A DNA stretch of 64,000 bases, from contig CAWDAL010000014.1 in NCBI GenBank assembly GCA_963800285.1, positions 434,001 to 498,000 of the forward strand. Direction: 5' to 3'. The DNA is from DASUPK01 sp963800285 (GTDB lineage Bacteria; Actinomycetota; Thermoleophilia; Solirubrobacterales; 70-9). The notes under the pieces are model-generated. The model ran no database searches and had not been told where the DNA came from. It saw only the letters and a program-made list of their open reading frames with translations. Position 1 is the stretch's first letter; each line of letters starts with the position of its first letter. Below, in pieces: positions 42,562-50,801 of this stretch. The translations under genes were made by a program, and so were the position numbers.

Positions 42562-43587
42562 ATGGCCAAGATGTCAGCAGTGGCGACCAAGGGAAACCAC
42601 ACGACGCTCGAGATCGCGGGGCGCGAGATCCGGCTCTCCAACCCGGACAAGGTCTTCTTCCCGAAGCCCAAGTTCACGAAGCTCGACCTCGTCGAGTACT
42701 ACGTCGCCGTCGAGGAGGCGGCGGTGAACCAGCTCCGCGAGCGGCCGGGGACGATGAAGCGCTTCGTCGACGGCGTCGGCGGCGAGTTCTTCTTCCAGAA
42801 ACGGGTCCCGAAGGGGGCGCCCGACTGGCTGCAGACGGCGACCTTCACCTTCCCGAGCGGCAGGACGGCGACCGAGCTGGTCGTCAACGACGCGGCCCAC
42901 CTCGCCTGGGCCGTGAACCTCGGCGTCGTCGACTTCAATCCACATCCGGTTCGCCGCGGTGACCTCGACCATCCCGATGAGCTGCGCGTCGATCTCGACC
43001 CGCAGCCCGGCGTCCGCTGGAACACCGTGCGCAAGGTGGCGATGTGCGTCAAGGAGGTGCTCGAGGAGCACGGGCTGGTCGGCTATCCGAAGACCTCGGG
43101 CTCGCGCGGGATCCACGTCAACGTCCGCATCGAGCCGCGCTGGGACTACATCGAGGTGCGCCGGGCGGCGCTGGCGCTGGCCCGCGAGGTGGAGCGGCGC
43201 GTCCCGAAGAACGCCACCAGCAAGTGGTGGAAGGAGGAGCGCCACGGCGTCTTCGTCGACTACAACCAGAACGCGCGGGACCGCACGATCGCGTCGGGGT
43301 ACTCGGTGCGGCCGGTCCCGGACGCGCGGGTCTGCTGCCCGCTGTCGTGGGACGAGGTTCCCGATGTCGATGCTGCGGAGCTGCGGCTTGACACGGTTCC
43401 AAGCCGGCTGAGGAAGAAGGGCGACCCGGCGGCGGACATCGACCAGAACGCCGGCTCGCTCGACCAGCTGCTCGACCTGGCCCGCCGCGACGAGGAGGGC
43501 GGCCTCGGCGACGCCCCGTGGCCACCGCACTTCGCGAAGCAGCGAGGCGAGCCCAGGCGGGTGCAGCCCAGCCGCGCTAAGAAGTAG
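42562..43587 (+). CDS. LigD-type DNA polymerase/primase (NHEJ), stand-alone
   Basis: 341 aa. Archaeo-eukaryotic primase fold of LigD: EIRLSNPDKVFFP opening, ELRVDLDPQPG with the two metal-binding Asp, KTSGSRGIHVNV, then DRTIASGYSVRPVPDARVCCPLSWDEV. In mycobacteria this domain is fused to a nuclease and ligase; here it is alone, and an ATP-dependent ligase lies 2.7 kb downstream on the other strand. It fills gaps and adds ribonucleotides at broken ends. Ku is not in the window. ATG 42571 is an alternative start. Confidence 0.92.
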   Translation: MAKMSAVATKGNHTTLEIAGREIRLSNPDKVFFPKPKFTKLDLVEYYVAVEEAAVNQLRERPGTMKRFVDGVGGEFFFQKRVPKGAPDWLQTATFTFPSGRTATELVVNDAAHLAWAVNLGVVDFNPHPVRRGDLDHPDELRVDLDPQPGVRWNTVRKVAMCVKEVLEEHGLVGYPKTSGSRGIHVNVRIEPRWDYIEVRRAALALAREVERRVPKNATSKWWKEERHGVFVDYNQNARDRTIASGYSVRPVPDARVCCPLSWDEVPDVDAAELRLDTVPSRLRKKGDPAADIDQNAGSLDQLLDLARRDEEGGLGDAPWPPHFAKQRGEPRRVQPSRAKK

Positions 43588-43651
43588 CGGAAGGACGAAA
43601 ACCGCCACGCAGGCAACCTGACCGGGGCGAACCCATGGACCTACCTCCTCA

Positions 43652-43670
43652 GTGGTCGCAATGCGACCAC
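43652..43670. repeat. Perfect palindrome across the start of the AbiEi/DUF559 gene
   Basis: GTGGTCGCAATGCGACCAC, 9-base arms around one base, spanning the GTG and ATG start candidates. The core GGTCG-N5-CGACC is shared with the related gene at 14950-14964. It could block translation or bind the protein's own HTH. Confidence 0.5.
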
Positions 43671-44560
43671 AAAACAGGAAGGTCGAGAGGGTGTTGGCGA
43701 GTTTGGCCGAGAAGTCGCACGGTGTCGTCACTCGGACCGAGCTCTTGGGTGCGGGCGTCACCGTTGCTGAGATCAAGCAACGACTTTGGGTCGGCGCCTT
43801 GATTCGAGAGCACAATGGCGTCTATCGGGTCGGGCACCGAGCTCCGGGTACTGAGGCTCGTTACATGGCCGCCGTGAGGGCCTGCGGGGAGGGTGCCCTG
43901 CTTGCGGGCCGCGCGGCGGCCCACCTGTTCGGACTCGTGCGGGGCGGCCCGCCGGCACCCGAGGTCATCCAGAATGGGCAGCGCCGCCCAAAGGGAGTCC
44001 GAACCCACAGATCCCATTGGATCGCACCGGCGGATGCCACGAGCTGGCTTGGTATCCCGGTGACGACAGTTCCGCGCACGCTGGTTGACCTCGCCTCGGT
44101 CCTATCGGTACCCGAGCTGGGTCGTGCCGTACATGAGGCCGACGTCCGGCACCGGATCACTCCGAGTGCGGTGGAGGCGGTTCTCGCCCGCCGCCACAAC
44201 TGGCCAGGCGCCCGATCCCTTCGCCGAATTCTCTGGGGTGAGGTACCCGTGACCCTGAGCAAACTCGAATCAGACTTCCTCGACCGGCTCCGGGAGACCG
44301 GGCTTCCTCTGCCCGGCGTGAATCGACTCGTCGACGGCCGGTACGTCGACTGTCGCTGGCCAACGAATCGCCTCACGGTCGAGCTCGACAGCTACCGGTA
44401 TCACCACACCAACTACGCCTGGGAGCAGGATCGGCAACGGGAGCGCGATGCCAGAGCCCGGGGCGACGAGTTCCGGCGCTACACCTGGAGCGATGTCGAT
44501 AAGGACCCCGGCCCGATGCTGGCGGAGCTGAGCTCCCTACTAACCGCCGGACCTTCCTGA
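43661..44560 (+). CDS. AbiEi-like HTH plus DUF559 nuclease-like protein (intact copy)
   Basis: 299 aa from ATG 43661; GTG 43652 is possible. N-terminal winged helix (SHGVVTRTELLGAGVTVAEIKQRL), AbiEi-type antitoxin middle (VTTVPRTLVDLASVLSVPELGRAVHEADVRHRI) and a DUF559 domain (RLTVELDSYRYH ... AWEQDRQRERDARARGDEFRRYTW) in which Glu/Asp and the downstream Arg resemble Vsr-like nuclease sites. Paralogue of the broken gene at 14976. AbiEi proteins are type IV antitoxin-like regulators; no AbiEii toxin is adjacent, so the role is unclear. It lies inside the split NHEJ region. Confidence 0.75.
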   Translation: MRPQNRKVERVLASLAEKSHGVVTRTELLGAGVTVAEIKQRLWVGALIREHNGVYRVGHRAPGTEARYMAAVRACGEGALLAGRAAAHLFGLVRGGPPAPEVIQNGQRRPKGVRTHRSHWIAPADATSWLGIPVTTVPRTLVDLASVLSVPELGRAVHEADVRHRITPSAVEAVLARRHNWPGARSLRRILWGEVPVTLSKLESDFLDRLRETGLPLPGVNRLVDGRYVDCRWPTNRLTVELDSYRYHHTNYAWEQDRQRERDARARGDEFRRYTWSDVDKDPGPMLAELSSLLTAGPS

Positions 44561-44626
44561 TTAGGGGTGACGGTGCAACCCTTAAGAAGGTAGGTCGATT
44601 TCGCGGCCGCTCCGGCGGCCCCGGGC

Positions 44627-45460
44627 CTACGCCTGGACCGTTACCCGCAGGAAGGTCGCGGGGATCGACGTGGCCTCATCGCTCGTGTTCTGCTCGGTGA
44701 ACAGGGCCTCGAGCTCCGCCTGGAGGTCGGCGTCGCGTCCGTCCGCGGCGGCGGCCTCGAACGCGTTCATGGTCGGCCCGTAGTAATCCCGGAAATCGGC
44801 GACGATCTCCGGCGGCTGCCCCGGGTGGTTGAAGATGAAGGTGTCCCGCTCGAACGAGATCCGTTCCTCGGGGACCCCGGCCGCGGTGAACCGGTCGATC
44901 ACGTCCCCCTCCACCCCCCAGGTCATGGGGCTGATGAAGCCCTCCGGCGGCGGGGGCGAATAGCCGGAGCTGATCTTCAGGATCTGCGCCACCAGGGTCG
45001 GGTCGTTGGGGATCCAATTGCCCATCACGATCCGGCCACCGGGCTTCGTCACCCGGACCATCTCCTTCGCAACGTCGAAGGGCTTCGGGGCGAACATCCC
45101 CCCGAAGACGCTGATGACGAGATCGAACTGGTCGTCATCCAGCTCACTCAGATCAGGGGCGTCGCCCTCCTGGAACCTGAGGTTGCTGAGGCCGAGGGCC
45201 GCGGCGCGCTCGTTCCCGGCCGCGACCAGGTTGCTGGCGATGTCGACGCCGAGAACGTCTGCCCCCAACTGAGCCGCCGGCACCGCGGTGGTCCCGTCGC
45301 CGCAGCCGAGGTCCAGCACCCTGAGCCCCTCGGTGATCCCCAGCTTTCCGACGAGGGCCTCTCCGCTCTCTCGCATGGTCTCCGCGATGCGGGTGAAATC
45401 GCCCTTCTCCCACAACGCCTTGTTGGGATTGACCTTGTCTCGGGTCTCCTGGTCGTCCAT
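44627..45460 (-). CDS. SAM-dependent methyltransferase
   Basis: 277 aa from ATG 45460 with GGAGGA 5 bases upstream; the longer frame is not credible. Class I motifs: VLDLGCGDGTTAVPAAQLGADVLGVDIA (about 48-75), FDLVISVFGGMFAPKP, and VTKPGGRIVMGNW. It is close to UbiE/MerR-like small-molecule methyltransferases. Substrate unknown. Single gene between the AbiEi-like gene and a divergent membrane gene. Confidence 0.88.
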   Translation of the reverse strand: MDDQETRDKVNPNKALWEKGDFTRIAETMRESGEALVGKLGITEGLRVLDLGCGDGTTAVPAAQLGADVLGVDIASNLVAAGNERAAALGLSNLRFQEGDAPDLSELDDDQFDLVISVFGGMFAPKPFDVAKEMVRVTKPGGRIVMGNWIPNDPTLVAQILKISSGYSPPPPEGFISPMTWGVEGDVIDRFTAAGVPEERISFERDTFIFNHPGQPPEIVADFRDYYGPTMNAFEAAAADGRDADLQAELEALFTEQNTSDEATSIPATFLRVTVQA

Positions 45461-45549
45461 GACTCTCCTCCGAGCGAGTGTGAATGCGGTCGGCCGAGCA
45501 TACGGGCCGTGGCTAATGCCTGTGGTCCGGCGGGCCGATGACTTGTCGC

Positions 45550-46278
45550 ATGGACGCGAACCAATACGTCCTCGTCCACGGCATGCGCCGGACTCGCTCC
45601 ATCCTCGAGCGGTGGGGCGAGAACCCATGGCCGGTCGTGCGGACCTGGCTCGTCGGTGCGGTTCTGATCGCGCTCGGACTGCTCGCCGCCGTGACGGTGG
45701 CCGCGTCGATCCTGAAGCCCGACTACGGCTTCCACTACGGCCCGACGGCCCACGGCGGCGCCAGCCCCGACCGGGTCCTCGGCGTGCTGGGCCGCAACTC
45801 GCTGGTGCTGGCGCTGCACGCCTTCGCCTGCGTCGCGGGCTTCATCGCCGGCGCCACCCTGCCGCTGACCGCCGAGCGTCACACCGGCTTCGCCCGCCTG
45901 GTCCACGAGAAGGCGCGGCCGATCGCCTTCGCCTGGGTGATCGGCGTGACCTGCTTCTCGCTGCTCACGCAGACGATCGCCATCGGCCTCGTCGGCTCGA
46001 CGATCTCCTGGGACCTCGGCATCTCGGTGCCGCTGCTGGTCCTGACCGCCATGCCACACGCCCTGCTCGAGCTGACCGCCGTGTTCCTGCCGCTCGCGGC
46101 TTGGACGATCGCCAGCCGGAAGGATGAGTGGGATCAGCTTCTCGCCGCGACCTTCGTCACCGTGGCGCTCGCCGTCCCGATGCTGATCGTCGCCGCGACC
46201 TGGGAGGTCTACGTCTGGCCGGACATCCTCCACGCGGTCGCCCCGGTCCACGTGATCTCGTGGGGCCCGCCGCGCTGA
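45550..46278 (+). CDS. SpoIIM-like integral membrane protein
   Basis: 242 aa from ATG 45550 (ATG 45538 is 4 codons earlier). About five membrane helices and the family segment AMPHALLELTAVFLPLAA, which corresponds to the PHG-x-x-E motif of the stage II sporulation protein M family. In non-spore-formers the family is of unknown membrane function. Convergent with the ATP-dependent ligase. Confidence 0.65.
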   Translation: MDANQYVLVHGMRRTRSILERWGENPWPVVRTWLVGAVLIALGLLAAVTVAASILKPDYGFHYGPTAHGGASPDRVLGVLGRNSLVLALHAFACVAGFIAGATLPLTAERHTGFARLVHEKARPIAFAWVIGVTCFSLLTQTIAIGLVGSTISWDLGISVPLLVLTAMPHALLELTAVFLPLAAWTIASRKDEWDQLLAATFVTVALAVPMLIVAATWEVYVWPDILHAVAPVHVISWGPPR

Positions 46279-46285
46279 GCGGCGC

Positions 46286-47254
46286 CTAGACCAGCTGGTC
46301 GAACCTGCAGTCCCTGGGCGCCTTGTCGTCGCGCCAGCGGACGATCTTCGAACCGTGACGGATGCGCCCGCCGGAGGTGTGGTCGTAAGTGACCTCCACG
46401 ACCAGCTCGGGACGCAGCGAGAACCACTCGAGCTCGCGGTCAGCGTCCCAGCGGCTCGGGTCGCCGGAGCCCTTCTCGCCGGTCTCGTACGGCTTCAGCG
46501 TCTGCACCAGCTCCTTCTTCTCCTTCGCCTTCAACCCCGAGGTGTGACCGATCGGCCGCAGCTTCCCCTTTTCGTAGAGCCCCAGGATCAGGGAGCCGAC
46601 GGTCCCCGAGTGCTTGCCGGGTCGCCAGCCCATCACCACGCAATCGATCGTCCGCACCCGCTTGATCTTCACCATGCCCTTGCGCTGGCCGGGCTTGTAG
46701 ATCGCGTGTAGCTCCTTGGCGATCACTCCCTCGCCCGAGAGCAGCAGCGGCTCCGCGCTCCTCGCGGTCTTGTAGAGCGGCGTCAGCTCCACCGACCCGG
46801 AGGCGCTCTTCTTGCGGCCCGGCGCTGCCGCGATCAGCTCCTCGAGCGCCGCCCGCCGCTCCGCGAACGGCCTGCCGGTGAGCTTGCGGCGGTCGACCGC
46901 GAGCAGATCGAACGCCCTGAAGAGGGCCGGCGTCTTCTCGGCCAGCATCCTCACCCGCGACTCGGCCGGGTGGAGCCGGTTCTGCAGCCGGTCGAACTCC
47001 TCGCGTCCGTCCTCCCCGAGGATCACCAGCTCGCCGTCGAGGACGTAGCGGCCCTCGGGGAACTCGACCTCCGGGAAATAGCGCCGCAGCGGCTTGCCGC
47101 CACGCGACTGCAGGTAGACCTCGCCGCCGTCGACGTAGGCGAGCGCGCGAAAGCCGTCGTACTTCGGCTCATAGACCCAGTCCTCTCCCTCGGGCAGGAC
47201 CTTGCGGGAAAGCGCGAGCTGCGGCTTGATCGGTGGCTTCAGTGCGAGGGCCAC
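46286..47254 (-). CDS. ATP-dependent DNA ligase (LigD/LigC ligase type)
   Basis: 322 aa. Adenylation motif I EPKYDGFRAL with catalytic Lys about residue 31, motif III (LFRAFDLLAVD), motif IV (EGVIAKEL), motif V (KIKRVRTIDCVVMG), and an OB domain with the GHTSGLKAKEKK and TYDHTSGGRIRHGSKIVRWRDDK segments. It is the stand-alone ligase half expected to seal ends processed by the polymerase at 42562. No nuclease or Ku domain is fused. Divergent from lhgO. Confidence 0.93.
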   Translation of the reverse strand: MALALKPPIKPQLALSRKVLPEGEDWVYEPKYDGFRALAYVDGGEVYLQSRGGKPLRRYFPEVEFPEGRYVLDGELVILGEDGREEFDRLQNRLHPAESRVRMLAEKTPALFRAFDLLAVDRRKLTGRPFAERRAALEELIAAAPGRKKSASGSVELTPLYKTARSAEPLLLSGEGVIAKELHAIYKPGQRKGMVKIKRVRTIDCVVMGWRPGKHSGTVGSLILGLYEKGKLRPIGHTSGLKAKEKKELVQTLKPYETGEKGSGDPSRWDADRELEWFSLRPELVVEVTYDHTSGGRIRHGSKIVRWRDDKAPRDCRFDQLV

Positions 47255-47266
47255 AGCACGATCCTA

Positions 47267-48499
47267 ATGACGGCCTACTCTTGCCCGACCGTGGCCGAGG
47301 CTCCATCCAGCTGCGACGTCGTCGTGATCGGCGGCGGCATTCTCGGGCTCGCCGTCGCCCGCGAGCTGCTCGGCCGCCATCCGGATTCGAGCCTCTGCGT
47401 GCTGGAGCGCGAGGATCGGCTGGCCGCCCACCAGACGTCGCACTCGAGCGGCGTGATCCACGCGGGCATCTACTACGCGCCGGGATCACTGAAGGCCCGG
47501 CTCTGCGTGGAGGGCGCGCGGCTGCTCTACGCCTACTGCGACGAGCACGGCATCGAGGCGCGGCGCGAGGGCAAGCTGATCGTCGCCGCCGACGAGGACG
47601 AGCTGCCGCGGCTCGACGAGCTAGAGCGCCGGGGGCGGGTGAACCGAGTCCCGGCGCTGCGCCGGATCGGCGCCGGTGAGATCGCGGAGATCGAACCACA
47701 CGCCCGCGGCGTGGCCGCGCTGCACTCGCCGGAGACCGGGGTAGTCGACTTCGCCCGCATCGCCGCCTCCTACGCCGCGGACGTCGAGCGGGCCGGCGGC
47801 GGCGTGGTGACCGGAGCCGGGGTGCGGCGACTCACGCCCGGCGGCGGGCGCATCGCCGTCGAGCACGAGCGTGGCACGACCGATGCCGGCTTCGTGATCA
47901 GCTGCGCCGGAGCGTGGTCCGACCGATTGGCGGTGGCCGCGGGCGCGCCGGCCGAGCCGCGCATCGTCCCCTTCCGCGGCGGCTACCTGCGCCTGCGGCC
48001 CGAGCGCCGCGAGCTGGTGCGCGCCAGCATCTACCCCGTTCCGGACCCCGACCTTCCCTTCCTCGGCGGACATCTGACCAGGACGATCGACGGCGAGGTC
48101 CTGCTCGGGCCCTCGGCACTGCTGGTCTGGGCCCGGGACGCGTACCGGCTCGGCCGGGTGCGCGCCGCGGACCTGCGATCGAACCTCGCCTGGCCCGGTA
48201 CCTGGCGCCTGATGGCGCGCTTCTGGCGCACCGGCATCACGGAGATCCGTCACGCCGCGAGCAAGCGGTCCTTCGTCTCGGAGCTGCAGCGCTTCGTCCC
48301 GGAGCTCAGCATCGGCGACGTCCTGCCGGGCCTCTCCGGCATCCGCGCTCAGGCACTGGACCGCGACGGCAAGCTGGTCGACGACTTCGTCGTCCACCGC
48401 ACGGAGCGGGCGCTGCACGTCCGCAACGCGCCCTCCCCGGCCGCGACCTCGTCGCTGTCCCTGGCGAAGCTGATCGCCGACGAGGCCGAGAGGGGCTAG
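47267..48499 (+). CDS. lhgO: L-2-hydroxyglutarate oxidase-like FAD oxidoreductase LhgO
   Basis: 410 aa from ATG 47267 (an in-frame GTG at codon 9 is possible). Rossmann FAD motif DVVVIGGGILGLAVARELL and SHSSGVIHAGIYYAPGSLKARLCVEGARLLYAYC, which is characteristic of LhgO/L2HGDH; the C-terminus has DVLPGLSGIRAQ and NAPSPAATSSLSLAK. It oxidises L-2-hydroxyglutarate to 2-oxoglutarate, a repair or lysine/glutarate pathway step, feeding electrons to quinone. Its last 4 bases overlap the end of the next gene. Confidence 0.92.
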   Translation: MTAYSCPTVAEAPSSCDVVVIGGGILGLAVARELLGRHPDSSLCVLEREDRLAAHQTSHSSGVIHAGIYYAPGSLKARLCVEGARLLYAYCDEHGIEARREGKLIVAADEDELPRLDELERRGRVNRVPALRRIGAGEIAEIEPHARGVAALHSPETGVVDFARIAASYAADVERAGGGVVTGAGVRRLTPGGGRIAVEHERGTTDAGFVISCAGAWSDRLAVAAGAPAEPRIVPFRGGYLRLRPERRELVRASIYPVPDPDLPFLGGHLTRTIDGEVLLGPSALLVWARDAYRLGRVRAADLRSNLAWPGTWRLMARFWRTGITEIRHAASKRSFVSELQRFVPELSIGDVLPGLSGIRAQALDRDGKLVDDFVVHRTERALHVRNAPSPAATSSLSLAKLIADEAERG

Positions 48500-48744
48500 C
48501 AGCCGCCGACCAGCAGGAAGATCAGGACGATCACGACGATCACCGCCGCTCCGGCGATCAGCCGCCGGCGCATGTAGACGTCGGGCCCGCCGTAGTGATG
48601 CGACACCGGGCCCTCGGCGCCGCGAGGACCGGAGCCTTCGAGCAGGTCCTCGTCACCGGTGGCCGGCGGCTCTCCCCGCCGGGCCCGGGCGCGAGCCTCG
48701 GCCGCGGCGCGCCGCTCCTCGGAGCTTCTGCCGCTCGATTCCAT
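48496..48744 (-). CDS. Small single-helix membrane protein
   Basis: 82 aa. A charged, Glu/Arg/Ala-rich cytosolic part (about 1-57) and one C-terminal helix (LIAGAAVIVVIVLIFLLVGG) ending in Cys, a tail-anchored layout. No family recognised. Convergent with lhgO; its function cannot be inferred from the neighbours. Confidence 0.55.
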   Translation of the reverse strand: MESSGRSSEERRAAAEARARARRGEPPATGDEDLLEGSGPRGAEGPVSHHYGGPDVYMRRRLIAGAAVIVVIVLIFLLVGGC

Positions 48745-48769
48745 GCGCCCAGCCTAAGGGTCCGGACGC

Positions 48770-49594
48770 CTAGAGGGGAACGGGAACTCCCAGGTCATTG
48801 AGGGTCAGCCCCAGGTCACGGATCGGGCGAACGCCGCCAGCCGACGGCGCCGAGATCTCCTGGGGCTTTCCGACGTCGCTGATCACGAGGTCGAGGGCGA
48901 GCGCGATCGAGCTGGCCCCGCGCAACGCCGGCTGATCTGCCGAAGGAATGCCCAGCACCGCTCCGATCTCGAGCTCGTGCAGCGTGCGGTCGTCAAAGCC
49001 GACGCAGGCGGTCGCCCTGCCGGACACCGACGGCGCCTCCGAGAGGCCCAGCGCCCCGGTCAGAGCGGCGAGATCACGCGCCATGGCCTCTCCCCGCAGC
49101 GGCGCGGAGATCCGTTCGCAGTCGGCGCCGCCCTCATGTCCCTGCCCATTGACCCGCGCGCGGCCGAACCAGGAGCGCGGGCGGATCGCCGCCGCCCGCG
49201 CGATCCGGGCGTTGGCGGCCGCCACGGCATCGGTCCCGACCTCGTAGGTATCGCCGTAGACGGTGAGGTAGGCGTTGGTTCCGGTCGAGAGGAGGTGTCC
49301 CCCGACGGGGAACCCGAGCGCGCTCGCGCTCATCCGCCAGTTGAGCTTTGGAATCGTGTGGCCCTCGCCGCTCATGTAGGGCCCCGAGAGCCGCACCCGC
49401 AACGGCCCCGAGAGCTCCTGCACGCCGCGCACCTGGAGGCGGAGATCGAGATCGGTTTCGGCGCTCGCAATCGGGTGCGCAGCGGCCGCGTCCAGCATCT
49501 TCTCCGGATTCACGGTCTCGTGGCTGGAGCCGCCGCAACCCGCAGCGTTAACAACCACGACCAGGAGAAGTGCCAGGATTGTGCGGCTGCGCAT
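48770..49594 (-). CDS. Putative lipoprotein (LppX/LprG-like) of unknown function
   Basis: 274 aa from ATG 49594; the longer frame upstream is not coding. Lipoprotein signal: MRSRTILALLLVVVVNAAGCGGSS with a lipobox-like NAAGC. The mature part has alternating strands (LDLRLQVRGVQELSGPLRVRL, WRMSASALGFPVGGHLLSTGTNAYLTVYGDTYEVG) similar in style to LolA/LppX-like lipid carriers, but homology is only by eye. A Cys pair (GADCERIS, ATACVGFDD) may form a disulfide. Divergent from the mannosyltransferase. Confidence 0.6.
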   Translation of the reverse strand: MRSRTILALLLVVVVNAAGCGGSSHETVNPEKMLDAAAAHPIASAETDLDLRLQVRGVQELSGPLRVRLSGPYMSGEGHTIPKLNWRMSASALGFPVGGHLLSTGTNAYLTVYGDTYEVGTDAVAAANARIARAAAIRPRSWFGRARVNGQGHEGGADCERISAPLRGEAMARDLAALTGALGLSEAPSVSGRATACVGFDDRTLHELEIGAVLGIPSADQPALRGASSIALALDLVISDVGKPQEISAPSAGGVRPIRDLGLTLNDLGVPVPL

Positions 49595-49621
49595 GCGGGC
49601 GCAGCGTAGTGGCGGCGGCCA

Positions 49622-50788
49622 ATGCCCATGAGCCACCCGAACGTCGAGACCGCTGAGTCCCTCGCCCTTCCCGGCCTGAGCGCGGAACGGCGCGCCGCCG
49701 CCCGTGACGCCTGGGCCGCCTTCTGGTCCTCTCGCGCGATCGTCTGGGCAGCCAGCACGGCGGCCGTCCTGATCTTCGGCTGGGCCTCCGAGACGTCCGC
49801 CCGGCTCGACCCGCTCTACAGGACGCTCCCCTACGCGGACTCGTTCGCGAACCTGCTGATCGCACCGGCGGCTCGCTTCGATGCCGCCTGGTACCTGGCG
49901 ATCGCCAACCACGGCTACGAGGTGGGCGGCAGGGCCGCCTTCTTCCCGGTCTTCCCCGGTCTCGTCCGGATGGGCGGCGGGCTGATCGGATCGCCGCTGC
50001 TCGCGGGCATCCTGATCTCGTCGGGTTGCGGCCTCGGCGGCCTCTACCTCCTGCACCGGCTGGTCGCCCTCGATTTCGGGATCGAGCGGGCTCGCACCGT
50101 CGTCTGGCTCGCCGCCTGGTTCCCGGCGGGAATGCTCGGCGCGGTGGCGGCGGCGACCTGCAGCGGAGGCGTGGTCGTGCTCGTTCCGCTGCTGATCATC
50201 TACTGGCACAGCCACCAACGCCGGATCCGCCCCGACATCCTCTGGCTGCTGCTCGGCGTCCCGGCGGGGCTTGCCGCGTACGTCCTCTATCTCGGGCTCT
50301 CGACGGGCGACCCGACCTCCGTCTTCTCGGCACAGGCCGCCTGGCATCGCAGCTTCGTGCCGCTCGGGGGACTGGCGCTCGGGCTGTGGAGCGCGATCCG
50401 CGGCGCCGGGGAGCTGCTCATCCCGAGCCTGGCCCGGTCCCCCGCCGCGAACACTCACGGCGTGCCCACCCAGCTGATCGACCTCCGCGACATCGCGATG
50501 TTCTGCTTCCTGGCCGGCGGCATCTGGCTCTGCCAGGAGGCCGGCCGCCGCCTCGGCCCGGCCTACACCGCCTACGCGGTCTGCGGCATCGCCCTGCCGC
50601 TCTCGGTACCGGCCGGCGGCTTCGCGCTGATGTCCCTGCCGCGCTTCGAGTTCGTGATCTTCCCCCTCTGGATCGCCCTCGCCCTCTGGGCGCATGAGCG
50701 GCAACGGGTGCGGCAGGTCCTCTGGCTGTTCGGGACGCTGCTCGCGATCTGCAGCGCGCTGTTCGCCGTTTGGGCCTTGGCGCCCTAG
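49622..50788 (+). CDS. PIG-V-like mannosyltransferase with an apparent internal deletion
   Basis: 388 aa, about nine or ten hydrophobic segments. Family marks: ARFDAAWYLAIANHGYE and AAFFPVFPGLVR (GT-C catalytic loop with Asp), and FALMSLPRFEFVIFPLWIALA at the C-terminus. In relatives I recall a segment like FFFSAVYSESLFLALS after the third helix; here it is missing and WFPAG joins directly to MLGAVAAATCSGG. About 30 residues, one helix, seem lost in frame. It probably adds mannose to a lipid-linked acceptor, but activity is uncertain. Confidence 0.75.
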   Translation: MPMSHPNVETAESLALPGLSAERRAAARDAWAAFWSSRAIVWAASTAAVLIFGWASETSARLDPLYRTLPYADSFANLLIAPAARFDAAWYLAIANHGYEVGGRAAFFPVFPGLVRMGGGLIGSPLLAGILISSGCGLGGLYLLHRLVALDFGIERARTVVWLAAWFPAGMLGAVAAATCSGGVVVLVPLLIIYWHSHQRRIRPDILWLLLGVPAGLAAYVLYLGLSTGDPTSVFSAQAAWHRSFVPLGGLALGLWSAIRGAGELLIPSLARSPAANTHGVPTQLIDLRDIAMFCFLAGGIWLCQEAGRRLGPAYTAYAVCGIALPLSVPAGGFALMSLPRFEFVIFPLWIALALWAHERQRVRQVLWLFGTLLAICSALFAVWALAP

Positions 50789-50801
50789 GTAGGCTCAGGC
50801 G

